Part shown: in pieces, positions 6,194-15,921 of the stretch
Numbering within the stretch: the stretch's first letter is position 1
Layout: each line of letters starts with the position of its first letter
Source: JADFDG01 sp965232985
GTDB taxonomy: Bacteria > Pseudomonadota > Gammaproteobacteria > Pseudomonadales > JADFDG01
Assembly: GCA_965232985.1 (NCBI GenBank)
Contig: CBDDRC010000040.1
Coordinates: 1 to 58,153 of the forward strand
DNA: 58,153 bases
Reading direction: 5' to 3'
Made by a program: the position numbers and the translations under genes
Notes under the pieces: generated by a model
Seen by the model: the letters and a program-made list of their open reading frames with translations, nothing else
Told to the model about the DNA's origin: nothing
Database searches by the model: none

Positions 6194-8615
6194 AACCGGG
6201 AATATTGCTCGATAGTTCGGAACTTATCTTGTCGCCCAGGCTGCCCAGACCCTTGAGCTCCACCTCAAACACCAGGCCTTCGTCGGCAATCAGGGCGGTT
6301 GATGCGGGGTCTATGTCCACCGTGCGGCGGGCGACGATGCGTGCCCGCCAGCAACAACTTTCGTACTCGATGCCACCGAGTGCTTCAAGCGTGCGCGCAC
6401 CGGCAAGATCGAAAATCCAGCGGCCAACGATATTCCAGCTGGGGTCGACCGGCAGCAAGCCGGAAAGTTCCGCCTGGTCGATGTCGGGCCGATCATAGCG
6501 GTAGCCGACGTTGAGCGTGCGAAATGACGCATCCTGCCAGTAGGCACGCAGGCTGCCACGCACGAAATCGCCGTCATCCGGTGACCATTGGCCTTCGGTG
6601 CGGGCACTCCACTGGCTGCTGACTTGCCAGCTGGCGTTCGCGACCAGCGGGGAGCGGCGGGTGGTGTCGAGCCCGGTGAGTGGCGACAAACCGATACGCG
6701 GCACCTCGGTATAGAACGCCTGGCCGACGCCGAAGCGCGCGGCTTCGCTGCCCGTCGGGCCGAACAGCCGGCTCTCGACTGCCAGTGACAATTGCCGTGT
6801 ATCGCCAATGCGGTCGCCACCGGTAAAGCGATTGTTGCGGAACAGTTGGTCGTAGCTGAAAGTCAGTGCCGACGTATCGAACAGCGGTGCGTCATCCTGC
6901 GCTTCGTAGGGCGTCCACAGCAGCAGGGCGCGTGGTTCCAGGGTTTGCAGCCAGTCGTCATCATGCATGCGGAAATCCCGTTCGAAGAACAGCATGCCGT
7001 CCAGTGACGCCGTCGGGATCAGGTGTTCCGGCGTATCGTCCGTGCTGCTGTTTTCCAGCATATAGGTAGTGTAGCGGGCCAGGACGGCAGGCTCGAGCTG
7101 CCAGGCTTGGCCGGCGAGCGGCCACCGCACCGACGGGGTAATGCGTACGCGTGAGCCGACGGGGTTGGCGAGCAGCGGATCGATGCTCCGGTCAAAATAA
7201 ACGTATTCGGTGGCGGTGCTCCAGATGGGCCCGTGCTGCGTCGGTAGCGTCATGTTCGCAAGCAATTGCGGCAGACGCTCATAGGGATGATCGGTGGCGG
7301 CGATCGTCGGATTGATGGTTTGCCAGCCCTGCACGCGCGCCAGCGCTGACCAGTGCTCAGCGGTGTAGCGTGTTTGCAGCATGCGCACCAGGTGCGTCTC
7401 GCGATTGACCGATAATTGCGTGTCGAGATCATCCAGATACGCATCGTCGGATACGTCGGTGGCATCGGCGAACACCTGCCAGCGTGGCGTGGGGTTGCCG
7501 ATGTGCCCGAAGCGCAACACGTGCCGCGGCTCGTCGCCATAGGCTTTGTCGCTGTCAATCCAGCCGATACCGAGTGTGCCCTTGCCGAAGGAATCTTTCG
7601 GTGCGCCCAGCAGGTAGCGCAACTCGCTCTCGACAAGTACGCCACGCTGTTCGATCCAGCGTGGCGTCAACAACAGATCGTATTGCGGATCGAGGTTGAA
7701 GTAGTACGGCACGGCGATGTCGGTGCCGTTGCTGTTGCTGAATGAAAATGTTGGGTAAAGCACGCCGCTGCGCCGCCGTTTGTCGATCGGGAAAGTGATG
7801 TACGGCACATACAGCACGGGCACCTTGTTGACCAGCAGCCGCATGTGTTTGGCGCTGCCCCAGCCGGCTGCCTGATCCAGGTTGATCTGCTGCGAAATGA
7901 GTTGCCAGGTCTCGTGGCCCGGTTCGCAGGAGGTATACGAACCGCCTTCGATGACCACGCTGTATTCGTTTTTGCGTTGGATGGTGCTGGCACTGCCGCG
8001 AATGTGCGGGGCGTGCAATGCGTACCTTGTGTTGACCAGATAACTGTTGCTGCCGTCGAGTGCGAGTTCGGCGCTGTCGGCTTCGATGGTCATCGCCGGA
8101 TCCTGCAGAAACACATGACCCGACAGCAGCAAGCGATCGCGGCCGGCGGTGATCACCGCGCGGTCGGCGCGCATCAGATTCTGGCCCTGCCGAACCTCGA
8201 CGAGACCGGCGACCTGCGATTCGCCGGTCTCGTCGAGCTGCATGTTGTCGGCCGCGACATAGACCGGCGCATCGCGCCCCTGGTCGTCGCCCTCGAGCCT
8301 GGGCAGTGGCGGTGCGATATAGGCGCCATGACACCAGGGTGGAATGAATGGCACTTGCGCGGCAGGGAACCCGCGCAATTGCTCCCGCGAGTAAAAATTC
8401 AGGGGTTGGTATGGCTGGCCTGGTGACAGCGCCGGCATCGGCGGTGCTGACGATTCTTCCTCGGCTGTTGCCGCCGCTGGCGCAGCGGTGGCCAGGGCCG
8501 GCGTCGTTTGCGTTTCTGCCGACATGCTTTCCCCGGCGCGCACGCCGGTGGCCCAGACCAGGATCGGCAGGAGCAGCACGAGGAAAGAATGCGCGGCAGG
8601 GAAGCGCGGGATCAT
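6165..8615 (-). CDS. lptD: LPS-assembly outer membrane protein LptD
   Basis: 816 residues from the ATG at 8615, which begins a signal peptide (FLVLLLPILVWATGVRA). Longer in-frame starts run into the divergent promoter region. The mature protein has an OstA/LptA-like beta-jellyroll (VYVAADNMQLDETGESQVAGLVEV) followed by a large beta-barrel. The four cysteines of the LptD disulfide network appear to be kept: one in CHGAY, one in TSCEPGHETW and the adjacent pair in YESCCWRARI. LptD with LptE inserts lipopolysaccharide into the outer leaflet. The LptE gene is not in this window. First gene of the minus-strand operon. Confidence 0.97.
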   Translation of the reverse strand: MIPRFPAAHSFLVLLLPILVWATGVRAGESMSAETQTTPALATAAPAAATAEEESSAPPMPALSPGQPYQPLNFYSREQLRGFPAAQVPFIPPWCHGAYIAPPLPRLEGDDQGRDAPVYVAADNMQLDETGESQVAGLVEVRQGQNLMRADRAVITAGRDRLLLSGHVFLQDPAMTIEADSAELALDGSNSYLVNTRYALHAPHIRGSASTIQRKNEYSVVIEGGSYTSCEPGHETWQLISQQINLDQAAGWGSAKHMRLLVNKVPVLYVPYITFPIDKRRRSGVLYPTFSFSNSNGTDIAVPYYFNLDPQYDLLLTPRWIEQRGVLVESELRYLLGAPKDSFGKGTLGIGWIDSDKAYGDEPRHVLRFGHIGNPTPRWQVFADATDVSDDAYLDDLDTQLSVNRETHLVRMLQTRYTAEHWSALARVQGWQTINPTIAATDHPYERLPQLLANMTLPTQHGPIWSTATEYVYFDRSIDPLLANPVGSRVRITPSVRWPLAGQAWQLEPAVLARYTTYMLENSSTDDTPEHLIPTASLDGMLFFERDFRMHDDDWLQTLEPRALLLWTPYEAQDDAPLFDTSALTFSYDQLFRNNRFTGGDRIGDTRQLSLAVESRLFGPTGSEAARFGVGQAFYTEVPRIGLSPLTGLDTTRRSPLVANASWQVSSQWSARTEGQWSPDDGDFVRGSLRAYWQDASFRTLNVGYRYDRPDIDQAELSGLLPVDPSWNIVGRWIFDLAGARTLEALGGIEYESCCWRARIVARRTVDIDPASTALIADEGLVFEVELKGLGSLGDKISSELSSNIPGYEKRRKALD

Positions 8616-8657
8616 GGGCAGGAAAGCGGGGGGCCAGGCTGTCACGGCGAAGGCCGC

Positions 8658-8669
8658 ATCATATATGAT
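8658..8669. promoter_or_regulatory. 12-bp palindrome in the lptD-amgK divergent promoter region
   Basis: ATCATATATGAT is a perfect palindrome, 29 bases upstream of the amgK ATG and 43 bases upstream of lptD. It is the only AT-rich stretch in the 82-base intergenic space. It could supply the -10 element of one or both promoters, or serve as a small operator. I see no clear -35. Confidence 0.35.
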
Positions 8670-8697
8670 CCGCCCGGTTTTCAGCGAGGATACGCGC

Positions 8698-9744
8698 ATG
8701 TCGTCAGCCGCTCGCGAGGCTCTGCTTGCGCAATGGGCCGCCGCCGAGGCAGCGCGCCGGGGTTACCCGTCGCCCGCTGCCACGCTCACGCCGGTTTCCG
8801 GCGACGCCAGCTTTCGCCGCTATTTCCGTCTTGCTACCGGGCGCGGTCCGCTGATCGCGGTTGATGCGCCGCCGGCACAGGAAAATTGCCGTCCTTTTGT
8901 TGCCATCGCCGGCGCTTTGCGGGCGGGCGGTCTGCACGCTCCGGAAGTCATCGCCACCGATTTTGACCGCGGCCTGATGCTGCTGGAAGATTTTGGCGAT
9001 GCGCTGCTGCGCCCGGCACTGGCCGACGACACCGTCGATGCACACTACACGCAGGCGATGGCAGAACTGCTGCGCATGCAGGGCATCACGGCAACGCCGG
9101 GCTACAGCCTGCCGCCGTACGATCGCCAGCGACTGCTGGCTGAGATGCAGCTGTTCCGCGACTGGTTCGTGAAGGTGCACCTCGGGCTGGAACTCGGCGA
9201 GGAAGATCTTGCCGTGCTGCACGATGCCTGTGAACGCATCGTTGCAGATAATCTCGCGCAACCGGTGGTGTTCGTACACCGGGATTTCCATTCGCGCAAC
9301 ATCATGCTGTTGGCAGATGGCACGCTGGGTCTGATTGATTTTCAGGATGCGGTGAGGGGGCCGGTGACCTACGATTTGCTGTCGCTGCTGCGCGATGCCT
9401 ATGTGGTGTGGCCGCCGGCACGCGTTCGCGGCTGGGTGCTGCAGTTTGCCCGGATGCTGCGCGCCGAGCAGCGCATCGCTGTCGACGATGCGACGTTCCT
9501 GCGCTGGTTCGACTGGATAGGGGCGCAGCGCCACCTCAAGGTGGTCGGTATCTTTGCACGGCTGCATCACCGCGACGGCAAGGCCGGTTATCTTGAGGAT
9601 ATTCCGCGCGTGTTCAACTACCTGATCGGCGAGATCGCCGGCTACCCGGAACTCGCTGGGCTCGCTGCGTTACTGCGCGAGCGTATCCTGCCTGCTTATC
9701 TGGCGAAGAAGCCGGAAGCGCGCGGGTTTCTCACCGCGTTGTGA
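8698..9744 (+). CDS. amgK: N-acetylmuramate/N-acetylglucosamine anomeric kinase AmgK
   Basis: 348 residues from the ATG at 8698 (MSSAAREALLAQW); longer in-frame starts overlap lptD antisense. It is an aminoglycoside-phosphotransferase-fold sugar kinase. LTPVSGDASFRRYFRL gives the ATP-binding strand, VFVHRDFHSRNIML is the catalytic HxDxxxxN loop and IDFQDAVRGPVTYDL the metal-binding segment. AmgK phosphorylates MurNAc at C1 in the recycling route that bypasses de novo, fosfomycin-sensitive UDP-MurNAc synthesis. The next gene, 16 bases on, is the matching uridylyltransferase, which makes this assignment firm. Confidence 0.93.
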   Translation: MSSAAREALLAQWAAAEAARRGYPSPAATLTPVSGDASFRRYFRLATGRGPLIAVDAPPAQENCRPFVAIAGALRAGGLHAPEVIATDFDRGLMLLEDFGDALLRPALADDTVDAHYTQAMAELLRMQGITATPGYSLPPYDRQRLLAEMQLFRDWFVKVHLGLELGEEDLAVLHDACERIVADNLAQPVVFVHRDFHSRNIMLLADGTLGLIDFQDAVRGPVTYDLLSLLRDAYVVWPPARVRGWVLQFARMLRAEQRIAVDDATFLRWFDWIGAQRHLKVVGIFARLHHRDGKAGYLEDIPRVFNYLIGEIAGYPELAGLAALLRERILPAYLAKKPEARGFLTAL

Positions 9745-9760
9745 CTTTTCCTCAGGGTAT

Positions 9761-10447
9761 ATGCCGATGAAAGCGATGATCCTCGCCGCTGGCCTCGGTA
9801 CCCGCTTGCGGCCGCTCACCGACATCGTACCCAAGCCGTTGCTTGAGGCGGGCGGCAAACCGCTGATCGTCTGGCACATCGAAAAACTGGTTGCGCTCGG
9901 GGTGCGCGACATCGTTGTCAACCATGCCTGGCTGGGCGAGCGTATCGAGCAGGTGCTGGGCGATGGCACGCACTTTGGCGCCCGCATCGCATATTCGCGT
10001 GAGGGTCTGCCGCCACTGGAAACCGCAGGCGGTATCCGGCGTGCACTGCCGCTGCTCGGTGCGGCCCCCCTGATGCTGATCAACGGCGACATCTGGACGG
10101 ATTTTGATTTTGCGCACTTACCGGGCGTGCACGCACCGATGGCGCCGGGCATTGATGCACATCTGGTGCTGGTGCCGAACCCGGACTTCCATCTGCGTGG
10201 CGATTTTGTGCTTGATCGTGCGGGGCGCGTGCAGGTGGACGGTGCACCGAAATACACGTTTGCCGGCATCAGTGTCTTGCGCCCGCAACTGTTTGCATCG
10301 TTGCCGGATGGCCCGGCACCACTGGCGCCGTTGCTGCGCGCGGCGATGGCACGTGGTGTGGTGAGCGGTGAGCTGCATGTTGGCCGCTGGACCGACGTTG
10401 GCACGATCGAGCGACTGGAAACATTGCGTGGCGAGTTGGGCGGCTGA
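9761..10447 (+). CDS. murU: N-acetylmuramate alpha-1-phosphate uridylyltransferase MurU
   Basis: 228 residues. The nucleotidyltransferase signature MKAMILAAGLGTRLRPLTDIVPKPLLEAGGKPLI is complete, followed by TAGGIRRALPLL and the metal-binding LINGDIWTDFDF, with VGRWTDVGTIERL at the end. MurU converts MurNAc-1-phosphate and UTP to UDP-MurNAc. It is coupled with amgK as a two-gene recycling operon, the same order as next to lptD in Pseudomonas. It converges on the histidine kinase gene downstream with only 27 bases between them. Confidence 0.93.
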   Translation: MPMKAMILAAGLGTRLRPLTDIVPKPLLEAGGKPLIVWHIEKLVALGVRDIVVNHAWLGERIEQVLGDGTHFGARIAYSREGLPPLETAGGIRRALPLLGAAPLMLINGDIWTDFDFAHLPGVHAPMAPGIDAHLVLVPNPDFHLRGDFVLDRAGRVQVDGAPKYTFAGISVLRPQLFASLPDGPAPLAPLLRAAMARGVVSGELHVGRWTDVGTIERLETLRGELGG

Positions 10448-10474
10448 GTTGCGGTGGCCGCTACGGTTGACTAA

Positions 10475-13144
10475 CTAAATGTCATAGCCGGTGCTCGATT
10501 TTTTTCCGTGGTGCGGATCGCGTCGACGCTCCGGCAGGTAATGCTGCAGCAGTGCGTCGCCGAGCGTAGCCAGCGTCACTGGTTTGACGATCTGCCCGTC
10601 CATACCGGCCTGGCGTGCGAGCGCGCCGTAATCCTGTGTGGCGTGCGCGCTCAATGCCAGGATCGGACAGCGCGACCAGCCGGAGGCCGTTTCCAGGGCG
10701 CGAATTTCACGCGCTGCGGCGTTGCCATTGAGGATCGGCATATCGAGATCCATCAGCACCATGTCGTAATTGCCCGACTGCTCGGCGTAACGATTGACAG
10801 CGCATCGGCCATCCTCGACGACATCCACATCAATCCCCAGTTTGCGCAGCAGACCGCGCGTTACCAGTTGGTTCACGGGGTTGTCCTCGGCCACCAGTAC
10901 GCGCAGGCCCTCCGGCAGCAGGGCATGGAGCGGTGTGGCTGCGGGGTTTTCTGTTGCCGGGATCCTGGGCAGCGACGGTGACGGTGATAGCAGGGCGATG
11001 AGGTCGTCGCGCGTGAACACCGAGCGGCTGACGATGTCGCAGATGGGCGTGCCGATGCCGAGATTGTCGGTGGACGTGTCGATGCGGGTGATGGGTGTGT
11101 CAATGTGGGAGATGTCGGTGCCGACCGCCGTCAGCAGGCGCACGGAAATTTTCGGGTGGTGATCGGCGAGGTGGTGCGCGACGGCAACGGCGTCGCCGGG
11201 CCAGCGCTGGCCATTGATCACGACGAAATGGATTTCCGGGTGTATCTCCAGCAGGTGCTGTGCTTCGCGCTCGTTCGTGGCGATGGAAACACGTTGCCCA
11301 ATTGCCGACGGCAACGCGGCAATGGCGTGGGCGAGGTGGCCATCGGCATCGATCAGCAGGACCGGAACAGGCAGCGTGGGCAAGGTTGACGGTTTCGCCG
11401 GATATCCGTCGTCTGCCGGCAGCAGCGGCACTTCGAACCAGAATACCGAGCCATCGCCAATGCTGCTGTAGACACCGATATTGCCGGCCATCATGAGCAC
11501 GAGTTCACGACTGATACTGAGGCCCAGTCCGGTACCGCCGAAGCGGCGCGTCACAGCGGGTGATGCCTGTGTGAACAGGTTGAACAGGCTCTGCTGTTCG
11601 GTTGGCGTCAGGCCGATACCGGTGTCGCGTATCTCAATACGCAGCCGCGCCGCACCGTCGTTGCCGAAGGCATGTTCAGCATAGATCTCAATGCGTCCCT
11701 GCTCGGTGAACTTCACGGCGTTGCCGATCAGATTAAGAAGTATCTGCCGGATGCGGATCGGGTCGCCGATGATCATCGTCGGCACGGCATCGTCAATCGT
11801 ACAAAAAATCAGGGAGCGGTTCTGGCCGGCATTCAGGCTGAATACCTGGGCGCTTTCGCAGATCAGCGCGCGGATATCGATGGAAATCCGACTGATCTCG
11901 AGTTTGCCGGCTTCAATTTTTGCGTGGTCGAGGATGTCGTTGATGAGGCTGAGTAGAGATTTCCCGGCGCTGCTGATCAACTCGATGTACTCGCGCTGTC
12001 GAGGTGTCGGCTGGGTGTCGCCGAGCAATTCGGCCAGGCCGATGACGCCGTTCAGCGGCGTGCGGATCTCGTGGCTCATCCGGGCCAGGAACAGGCTCTT
12101 GGCGCGATTCTCGGCGCGGGCGCTCAGTTCGGCGTAACGCGTCCGGTAAAACATCACGCCAAGAGCAGTGATTGCGGCATAAAGCAGCAGCAGCCCGACA
12201 GCCGTGGCGATGTCTACCCGCAGTTGTTTGCTGCGCTCGCGCCGCACCAGCGATTCGGCGCTGTCGACAAGTGCATCACTCGTACTGCGCAGGGCCGCAT
12301 AAGCTGTTTCGCCTTCGTGCCACGACTGTTCCCAACCGATAGTCAGTTGAGGCGCGAGTACCAGTGACTGTTCAGTGCTGGTCAGATAAGTGCGCAATGG
12401 ACTCAGCGCTTCCGGTCGCGGCAGCCCATCGCCGCGATGCCGTTCGGCAATGCCGGATAACTGGTTCTCCAGAGTAATCGCCAGGGTATCCAGCGCCGTC
12501 CAGGCATTGTCCAGATATTCGGCGTCGCTCGAACTCAAGTAGCCATCGCGCAGTCGGGAGTAGATGGCGATGGCGCGCAGCAGCCCGAGATCGTGCCGTG
12601 CCTTGTGCATGGTATCGAGCACCAGCATCAGCAATTCATTGGCGTTGATATCCGTGCCGGCCGCCAGGTCGGTAATGAAGAACAGGCTGGCTATGGCCGT
12701 GTGCACCTCGTCATTGAGGCGTTCCACGTTGTTGAATGGCACGGCGGTATCGGAGGTTTCGCTGGCGACACCCAGATCCTGCCACACTTGTTGGAGGTGA
12801 TCGGCGCGGGCACTCAGGAAATCGTTGTCGAAACGCCGGAGATTGGCGATGAAAGCCTGCAGGTGCCGATCGACATCGAACCGTGCCTGCTCGTATCGCG
12901 ACGACACTTCCGGTGCATCAAGGTAGGTATTGGCCGGCGCAAGGTCGCGCATGCTTTCCAGAGGCACAACCACGACGAGGGCGGCACGAAAAGTGGCAAG
13001 TACGCGCTCCATTTGCGTATACCGTTCGACGTGACCGAGCGTGGTCTGTACCAGCAGCCAGGCCAGCAGCGCGAAGGGCAGGGTGATCAGTACGGTAATG
13101 CCCAGCGCCGAGCCGAACCAGGATGACGTCTTTTCTTTCACCAT
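10475..13144 (-). CDS. hybrid sensor histidine kinase with one active and one degenerate receiver
   Basis: 889 residues from ATG 13144; a GTG at 13201 would add 19 residues and overlap the upstream gene by 26 bases. TM1 (about 12-34) and TM2 (about 311-333) enclose a 275-residue periplasmic helical sensor region I cannot name. Then come HisKA (MSHEIRTPLNG, His about 358), HATPase (NLIGNAVKFT, DTGIGL, GGTGLGLSIS) and two receiver-like segments. The first (VPVLLIDADGH...VVINGQRW) has lost the phosphoacceptor Asp. The second (VLVAEDNPVNQ...VLMDLDMP) is intact. No HPt domain or response regulator is adjacent. Input signal unknown; it may act with the glucan synthase gene just upstream. Confidence 0.9.
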   Translation of the reverse strand: MVKEKTSSWFGSALGITVLITLPFALLAWLLVQTTLGHVERYTQMERVLATFRAALVVVVPLESMRDLAPANTYLDAPEVSSRYEQARFDVDRHLQAFIANLRRFDNDFLSARADHLQQVWQDLGVASETSDTAVPFNNVERLNDEVHTAIASLFFITDLAAGTDINANELLMLVLDTMHKARHDLGLLRAIAIYSRLRDGYLSSSDAEYLDNAWTALDTLAITLENQLSGIAERHRGDGLPRPEALSPLRTYLTSTEQSLVLAPQLTIGWEQSWHEGETAYAALRSTSDALVDSAESLVRRERSKQLRVDIATAVGLLLLYAAITALGVMFYRTRYAELSARAENRAKSLFLARMSHEIRTPLNGVIGLAELLGDTQPTPRQREYIELISSAGKSLLSLINDILDHAKIEAGKLEISRISIDIRALICESAQVFSLNAGQNRSLIFCTIDDAVPTMIIGDPIRIRQILLNLIGNAVKFTEQGRIEIYAEHAFGNDGAARLRIEIRDTGIGLTPTEQQSLFNLFTQASPAVTRRFGGTGLGLSISRELVLMMAGNIGVYSSIGDGSVFWFEVPLLPADDGYPAKPSTLPTLPVPVLLIDADGHLAHAIAALPSAIGQRVSIATNEREAQHLLEIHPEIHFVVINGQRWPGDAVAVAHHLADHHPKISVRLLTAVGTDISHIDTPITRIDTSTDNLGIGTPICDIVSRSVFTRDDLIALLSPSPSLPRIPATENPAATPLHALLPEGLRVLVAEDNPVNQLVTRGLLRKLGIDVDVVEDGRCAVNRYAEQSGNYDMVLMDLDMPILNGNAAAREIRALETASGWSRCPILALSAHATQDYGALARQAGMDGQIVKPVTLATLGDALLQHYLPERRRDPHHGKKSSTGYDI

Positions 13145-13175
13145 GGACGACGCATCGGTTAATGAGTGGGGATGG

Positions 13176-15779
13176 TCATTTTGCACCTTTGTTGGCGGCA
13201 CTTGCCACGCTCATCGCGATCGCCGCGCCGAACGGGATTGCCTGGATCACCAGTACCGCCAGCCATAGCTGCACATCCGTAGCATCGGTCTGCTGGCGCA
13301 GTGCCACGCCGACGGCGCAAGCGAGGAGTATGACGAGCAGCGCGACTTCCTCGCGTGCCAGCAGCACGGCGCTGACCAGGCTTTCGCGCGTCTTCAGTTT
13401 TGGCGTGCGCAGGAACGGCATCGACCTGGTTACCAGACCGAACAGGACCGCGCGTGCAATGGTATGGGAGAGCGCGAGGCCAGCGCAGGCGGCGGCCAGC
13501 GTTGTCCGGCGGTCGGTACCGATGCGGCGCCGGTACAGGAACCACAGCTTCGACCACTTGAAAAAGAACAGGGCCAAGGGCGGGATGGCGAAAAGCGCCA
13601 GTGGTGGATCAATGCGCTGTGGCAGCACGATCATGCCAAGTGACCAGAGGATCGCGCCAAGCGTGAACAGGAGGTTGAAACCATCTGCGAGCCATGGCAG
13701 CCAGCCACCGACGAAATGGTAACGCTGGCCGGCCGTCAGCTCTGTGTTGCGACCGAGGAGCAACGCGCCGGCGTGCGCGCGCATGATTTGCATGGCACCG
13801 AATGCCCAGCGGAAGCGCTGCTTCTGGTAGTCGATGAAATTATCCGGAATGAGTCCTTTGCCGTAGCTGCGGGCAAGGTACGCGGCTTCGTGACCGTTTT
13901 CGAAGAGGCGCAGACCGAGTTCGGCATCCTCGGTGATGCACCACTGGGCCCAGCCAGCGACTCCCTCCAGTACCGATTTGCGCACCATGGTCATGGTGCC
14001 GTGCTGGATGATCGCGTTGCGATCGTTGCGCGTTACCATCCCGATGTGGAAGAAGCCCTTGTACTCGGCATGACACATTTTCTTGAACAGGTTGTCGTTG
14101 CCGTCACGGTAGTCCTGCGGTGCCTGCACGAGCGCGATCTCGCTTCGCGCGAAGTGTGGTGTGAGATGGGCCAGCCACTGCGGCTCGACAACATAATCGC
14201 TGTCGATTACCGCAACTATGCGGGCATCCGGCGCCGTGTGCTGCAAGGCGAAATTCAGCGCGCCGGCCTTGAACCCGGCCAGCGGCGCAACATGGTAGAA
14301 ACGGAAACGCTCACCATGCTGCGGGGCAAGCTTGGCGTTCGTTGTTGCGCACCAGGCCTGCACCGGCTCCCAGACCGCCGGGTCCCGGGTGTTGTTGTCG
14401 ATCACCAGCACCTCGAAATCGTCGTACTGCAGCGCCGCCAGCGCCGTCAGCGTCTCGATCACCATGGCGGGTGGCTCGTTGTAACAGGGCACATGGATCG
14501 ACACTTTCGGGCGGAACGAGGGGTCGCATTGCTCGACGGGTGCGAAGACGCGGCGGCGCTCGCGCACCCACACGGCTTCGGCCCACTCGTGTGCTTCGAC
14601 CAGCAGCACGATCGTCACGCCCAGCGCGCTCACCGCGAGAACAATACCCAGCAGTACCGTGCCAATGGTTGCGTACTGATCCATGTATTCGTTCGCCATC
14701 CAGACCAGCGTGGTGGTGCTGGCGAAGGCGATGACTGCGAGGAAGCTCAGCGCGCGTTTACGCAACAGTTGGGCATCGGTAAGCAGGACAAGAAAGGTGA
14801 GAATGGCGAGCGTGATCGATACCGACACCAGCGTGCGCCACTCGGGAATTTCAACAATCGGACCTGCAAACGGAAATTTCTGCTGCCGCTTTACATCCCA
14901 CACGCCCCAGTAAGCGCCGACCGAACCCTCGGTCGCCTGCTTCCAGGGCTGATCGAACGCTTCCATGATGAAATAATCGAGCTTGAGGTTCTTCGCCATC
15001 GGCAGGAAGTTGCGCAGGAAACGCGCCTCGTCGCTGATCGTGGCATCGGCATCGCCGACTTCGCGGCCACGGCTGGGCCAGCCCACCTCGGCCAGCAGGA
15101 TCGGTTTGCCGGGGAAGGATTGAGTGAGCGCGTAGTGCATGCTGGCAATGTGGTCGTTCGCGCCCTCCAGCTGCTTGCCCTGCCAGTAAGGCAGAAAATG
15201 TGCAGCGATGAAGTCGCAGTGCTCAGCGAGCGCGCGATTTGCGTTCCACAAATGCCAGGGCTCGGCAGTGGATACGGGCACCTTCACCTGGGTCTTCACG
15301 TACTGCAGGTAGGCGATCAGCTGCGCGACCGACAGATCCTCGCGCAGCAGCGTTTCGTTGCCGACGATCACCCGATCGACGTTCGGGTTGGCGTTCGCTA
15401 CCGCGATCATCCGTTCAATCTCGACGGCGTTGTGGGCGAGATCAGCGGTGAGCCAGGCGCTGACAGTGACCTGCATGCCGTAGGGCCGTGCCAGCGCCGG
15501 AATGTCGCCGAGGATGCCGTCGACCGAATAGATACGGATGCGGCGGGTTTGCTGCGCGAGCAGCGCCAGATCGGCACGGATTTCGTCAGCATTCGGGTGG
15601 CTGCCTTCCAGCGGGCTCTGGCCGGCGCGGTAGGGCGAGTAGGCGTAGCCGGCCACATGGGCTGGCCAGACGGGCTCAAGCATCGGCCGGTTGGCGATGG
15701 CCCAAATGGCGAGCGTAATTGCCGACAGGGCGAGCAGCACGAACAGGGAGGGCAGGAAGCGTATGGCGCGACGGGGCAT
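13176..15779 (-). CDS. NdvB-like beta-1,3-glucan synthase (GH17-like domain fused to GT2)
   Basis: 867 residues from ATG 15779. After one N-terminal TM (FLPSLFVLLALSAITLAIWAI) comes a GH17-like domain with the likely acid in VGNETLL (about 140) and nucleophile in AEVGWPSRG (about 231). Two or three TMs follow. The cytoplasmic GT2 domain has VSIHVPCYNEPP, the VIDSDYVVEP DxD, ITEDAELGLRL, and the QKQRFRW (QxxRW) motif near 655. At least four C-terminal TMs close it. This layout matches NdvB of Pseudomonas and rhizobial beta-glucan synthases, which make periplasmic or cyclic beta-1,3 glucans linked to biofilm antibiotic tolerance. Linkage and product here are inferred. The next gene is the hybrid kinase, 31 bases downstream. 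Confidence 0.85.
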   Translation of the reverse strand: MPRRAIRFLPSLFVLLALSAITLAIWAIANRPMLEPVWPAHVAGYAYSPYRAGQSPLEGSHPNADEIRADLALLAQQTRRIRIYSVDGILGDIPALARPYGMQVTVSAWLTADLAHNAVEIERMIAVANANPNVDRVIVGNETLLREDLSVAQLIAYLQYVKTQVKVPVSTAEPWHLWNANRALAEHCDFIAAHFLPYWQGKQLEGANDHIASMHYALTQSFPGKPILLAEVGWPSRGREVGDADATISDEARFLRNFLPMAKNLKLDYFIMEAFDQPWKQATEGSVGAYWGVWDVKRQQKFPFAGPIVEIPEWRTLVSVSITLAILTFLVLLTDAQLLRKRALSFLAVIAFASTTTLVWMANEYMDQYATIGTVLLGIVLAVSALGVTIVLLVEAHEWAEAVWVRERRRVFAPVEQCDPSFRPKVSIHVPCYNEPPAMVIETLTALAALQYDDFEVLVIDNNTRDPAVWEPVQAWCATTNAKLAPQHGERFRFYHVAPLAGFKAGALNFALQHTAPDARIVAVIDSDYVVEPQWLAHLTPHFARSEIALVQAPQDYRDGNDNLFKKMCHAEYKGFFHIGMVTRNDRNAIIQHGTMTMVRKSVLEGVAGWAQWCITEDAELGLRLFENGHEAAYLARSYGKGLIPDNFIDYQKQRFRWAFGAMQIMRAHAGALLLGRNTELTAGQRYHFVGGWLPWLADGFNLLFTLGAILWSLGMIVLPQRIDPPLALFAIPPLALFFFKWSKLWFLYRRRIGTDRRTTLAAACAGLALSHTIARAVLFGLVTRSMPFLRTPKLKTRESLVSAVLLAREEVALLVILLACAVGVALRQQTDATDVQLWLAVLVIQAIPFGAAIAMSVASAANKGAK

Positions 15780-15867
15780 GGCGGGGCGGGGTCTTGTTGT
15801 TTGGGGCGGATGATACCGGACGGGCATCGGCACCGGCCTGGAACTGCATCCCGTATTCGGCAATCCG

Positions 15868-15897
15868 CCCCTTTCCTGCAGATATTTTCCCTACAAT
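15868..15897 (+). promoter_or_regulatory. candidate promoter of rpe
   Basis: TACAAT at 15892-15897 is a good -10 sequence 24 bases before the rpe start. No strong -35 is visible; the best fit is a CCTTTCCTG stretch at 15870-15878 with short spacing. It lies in the 142-base gap between the divergent glucan synthase and rpe. Confidence 0.45.
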
Positions 15898-15921
15898 AGC
15901 GGCGACTTCCCGGAGCCGCCC

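Noticed and set aside
13716..15899. 727-codon open frame on the plus strand
   Set aside because: It lies antisense to the NdvB-like gene, has no recognisable domain and a composition typical of shadow frames in GC-rich DNA.
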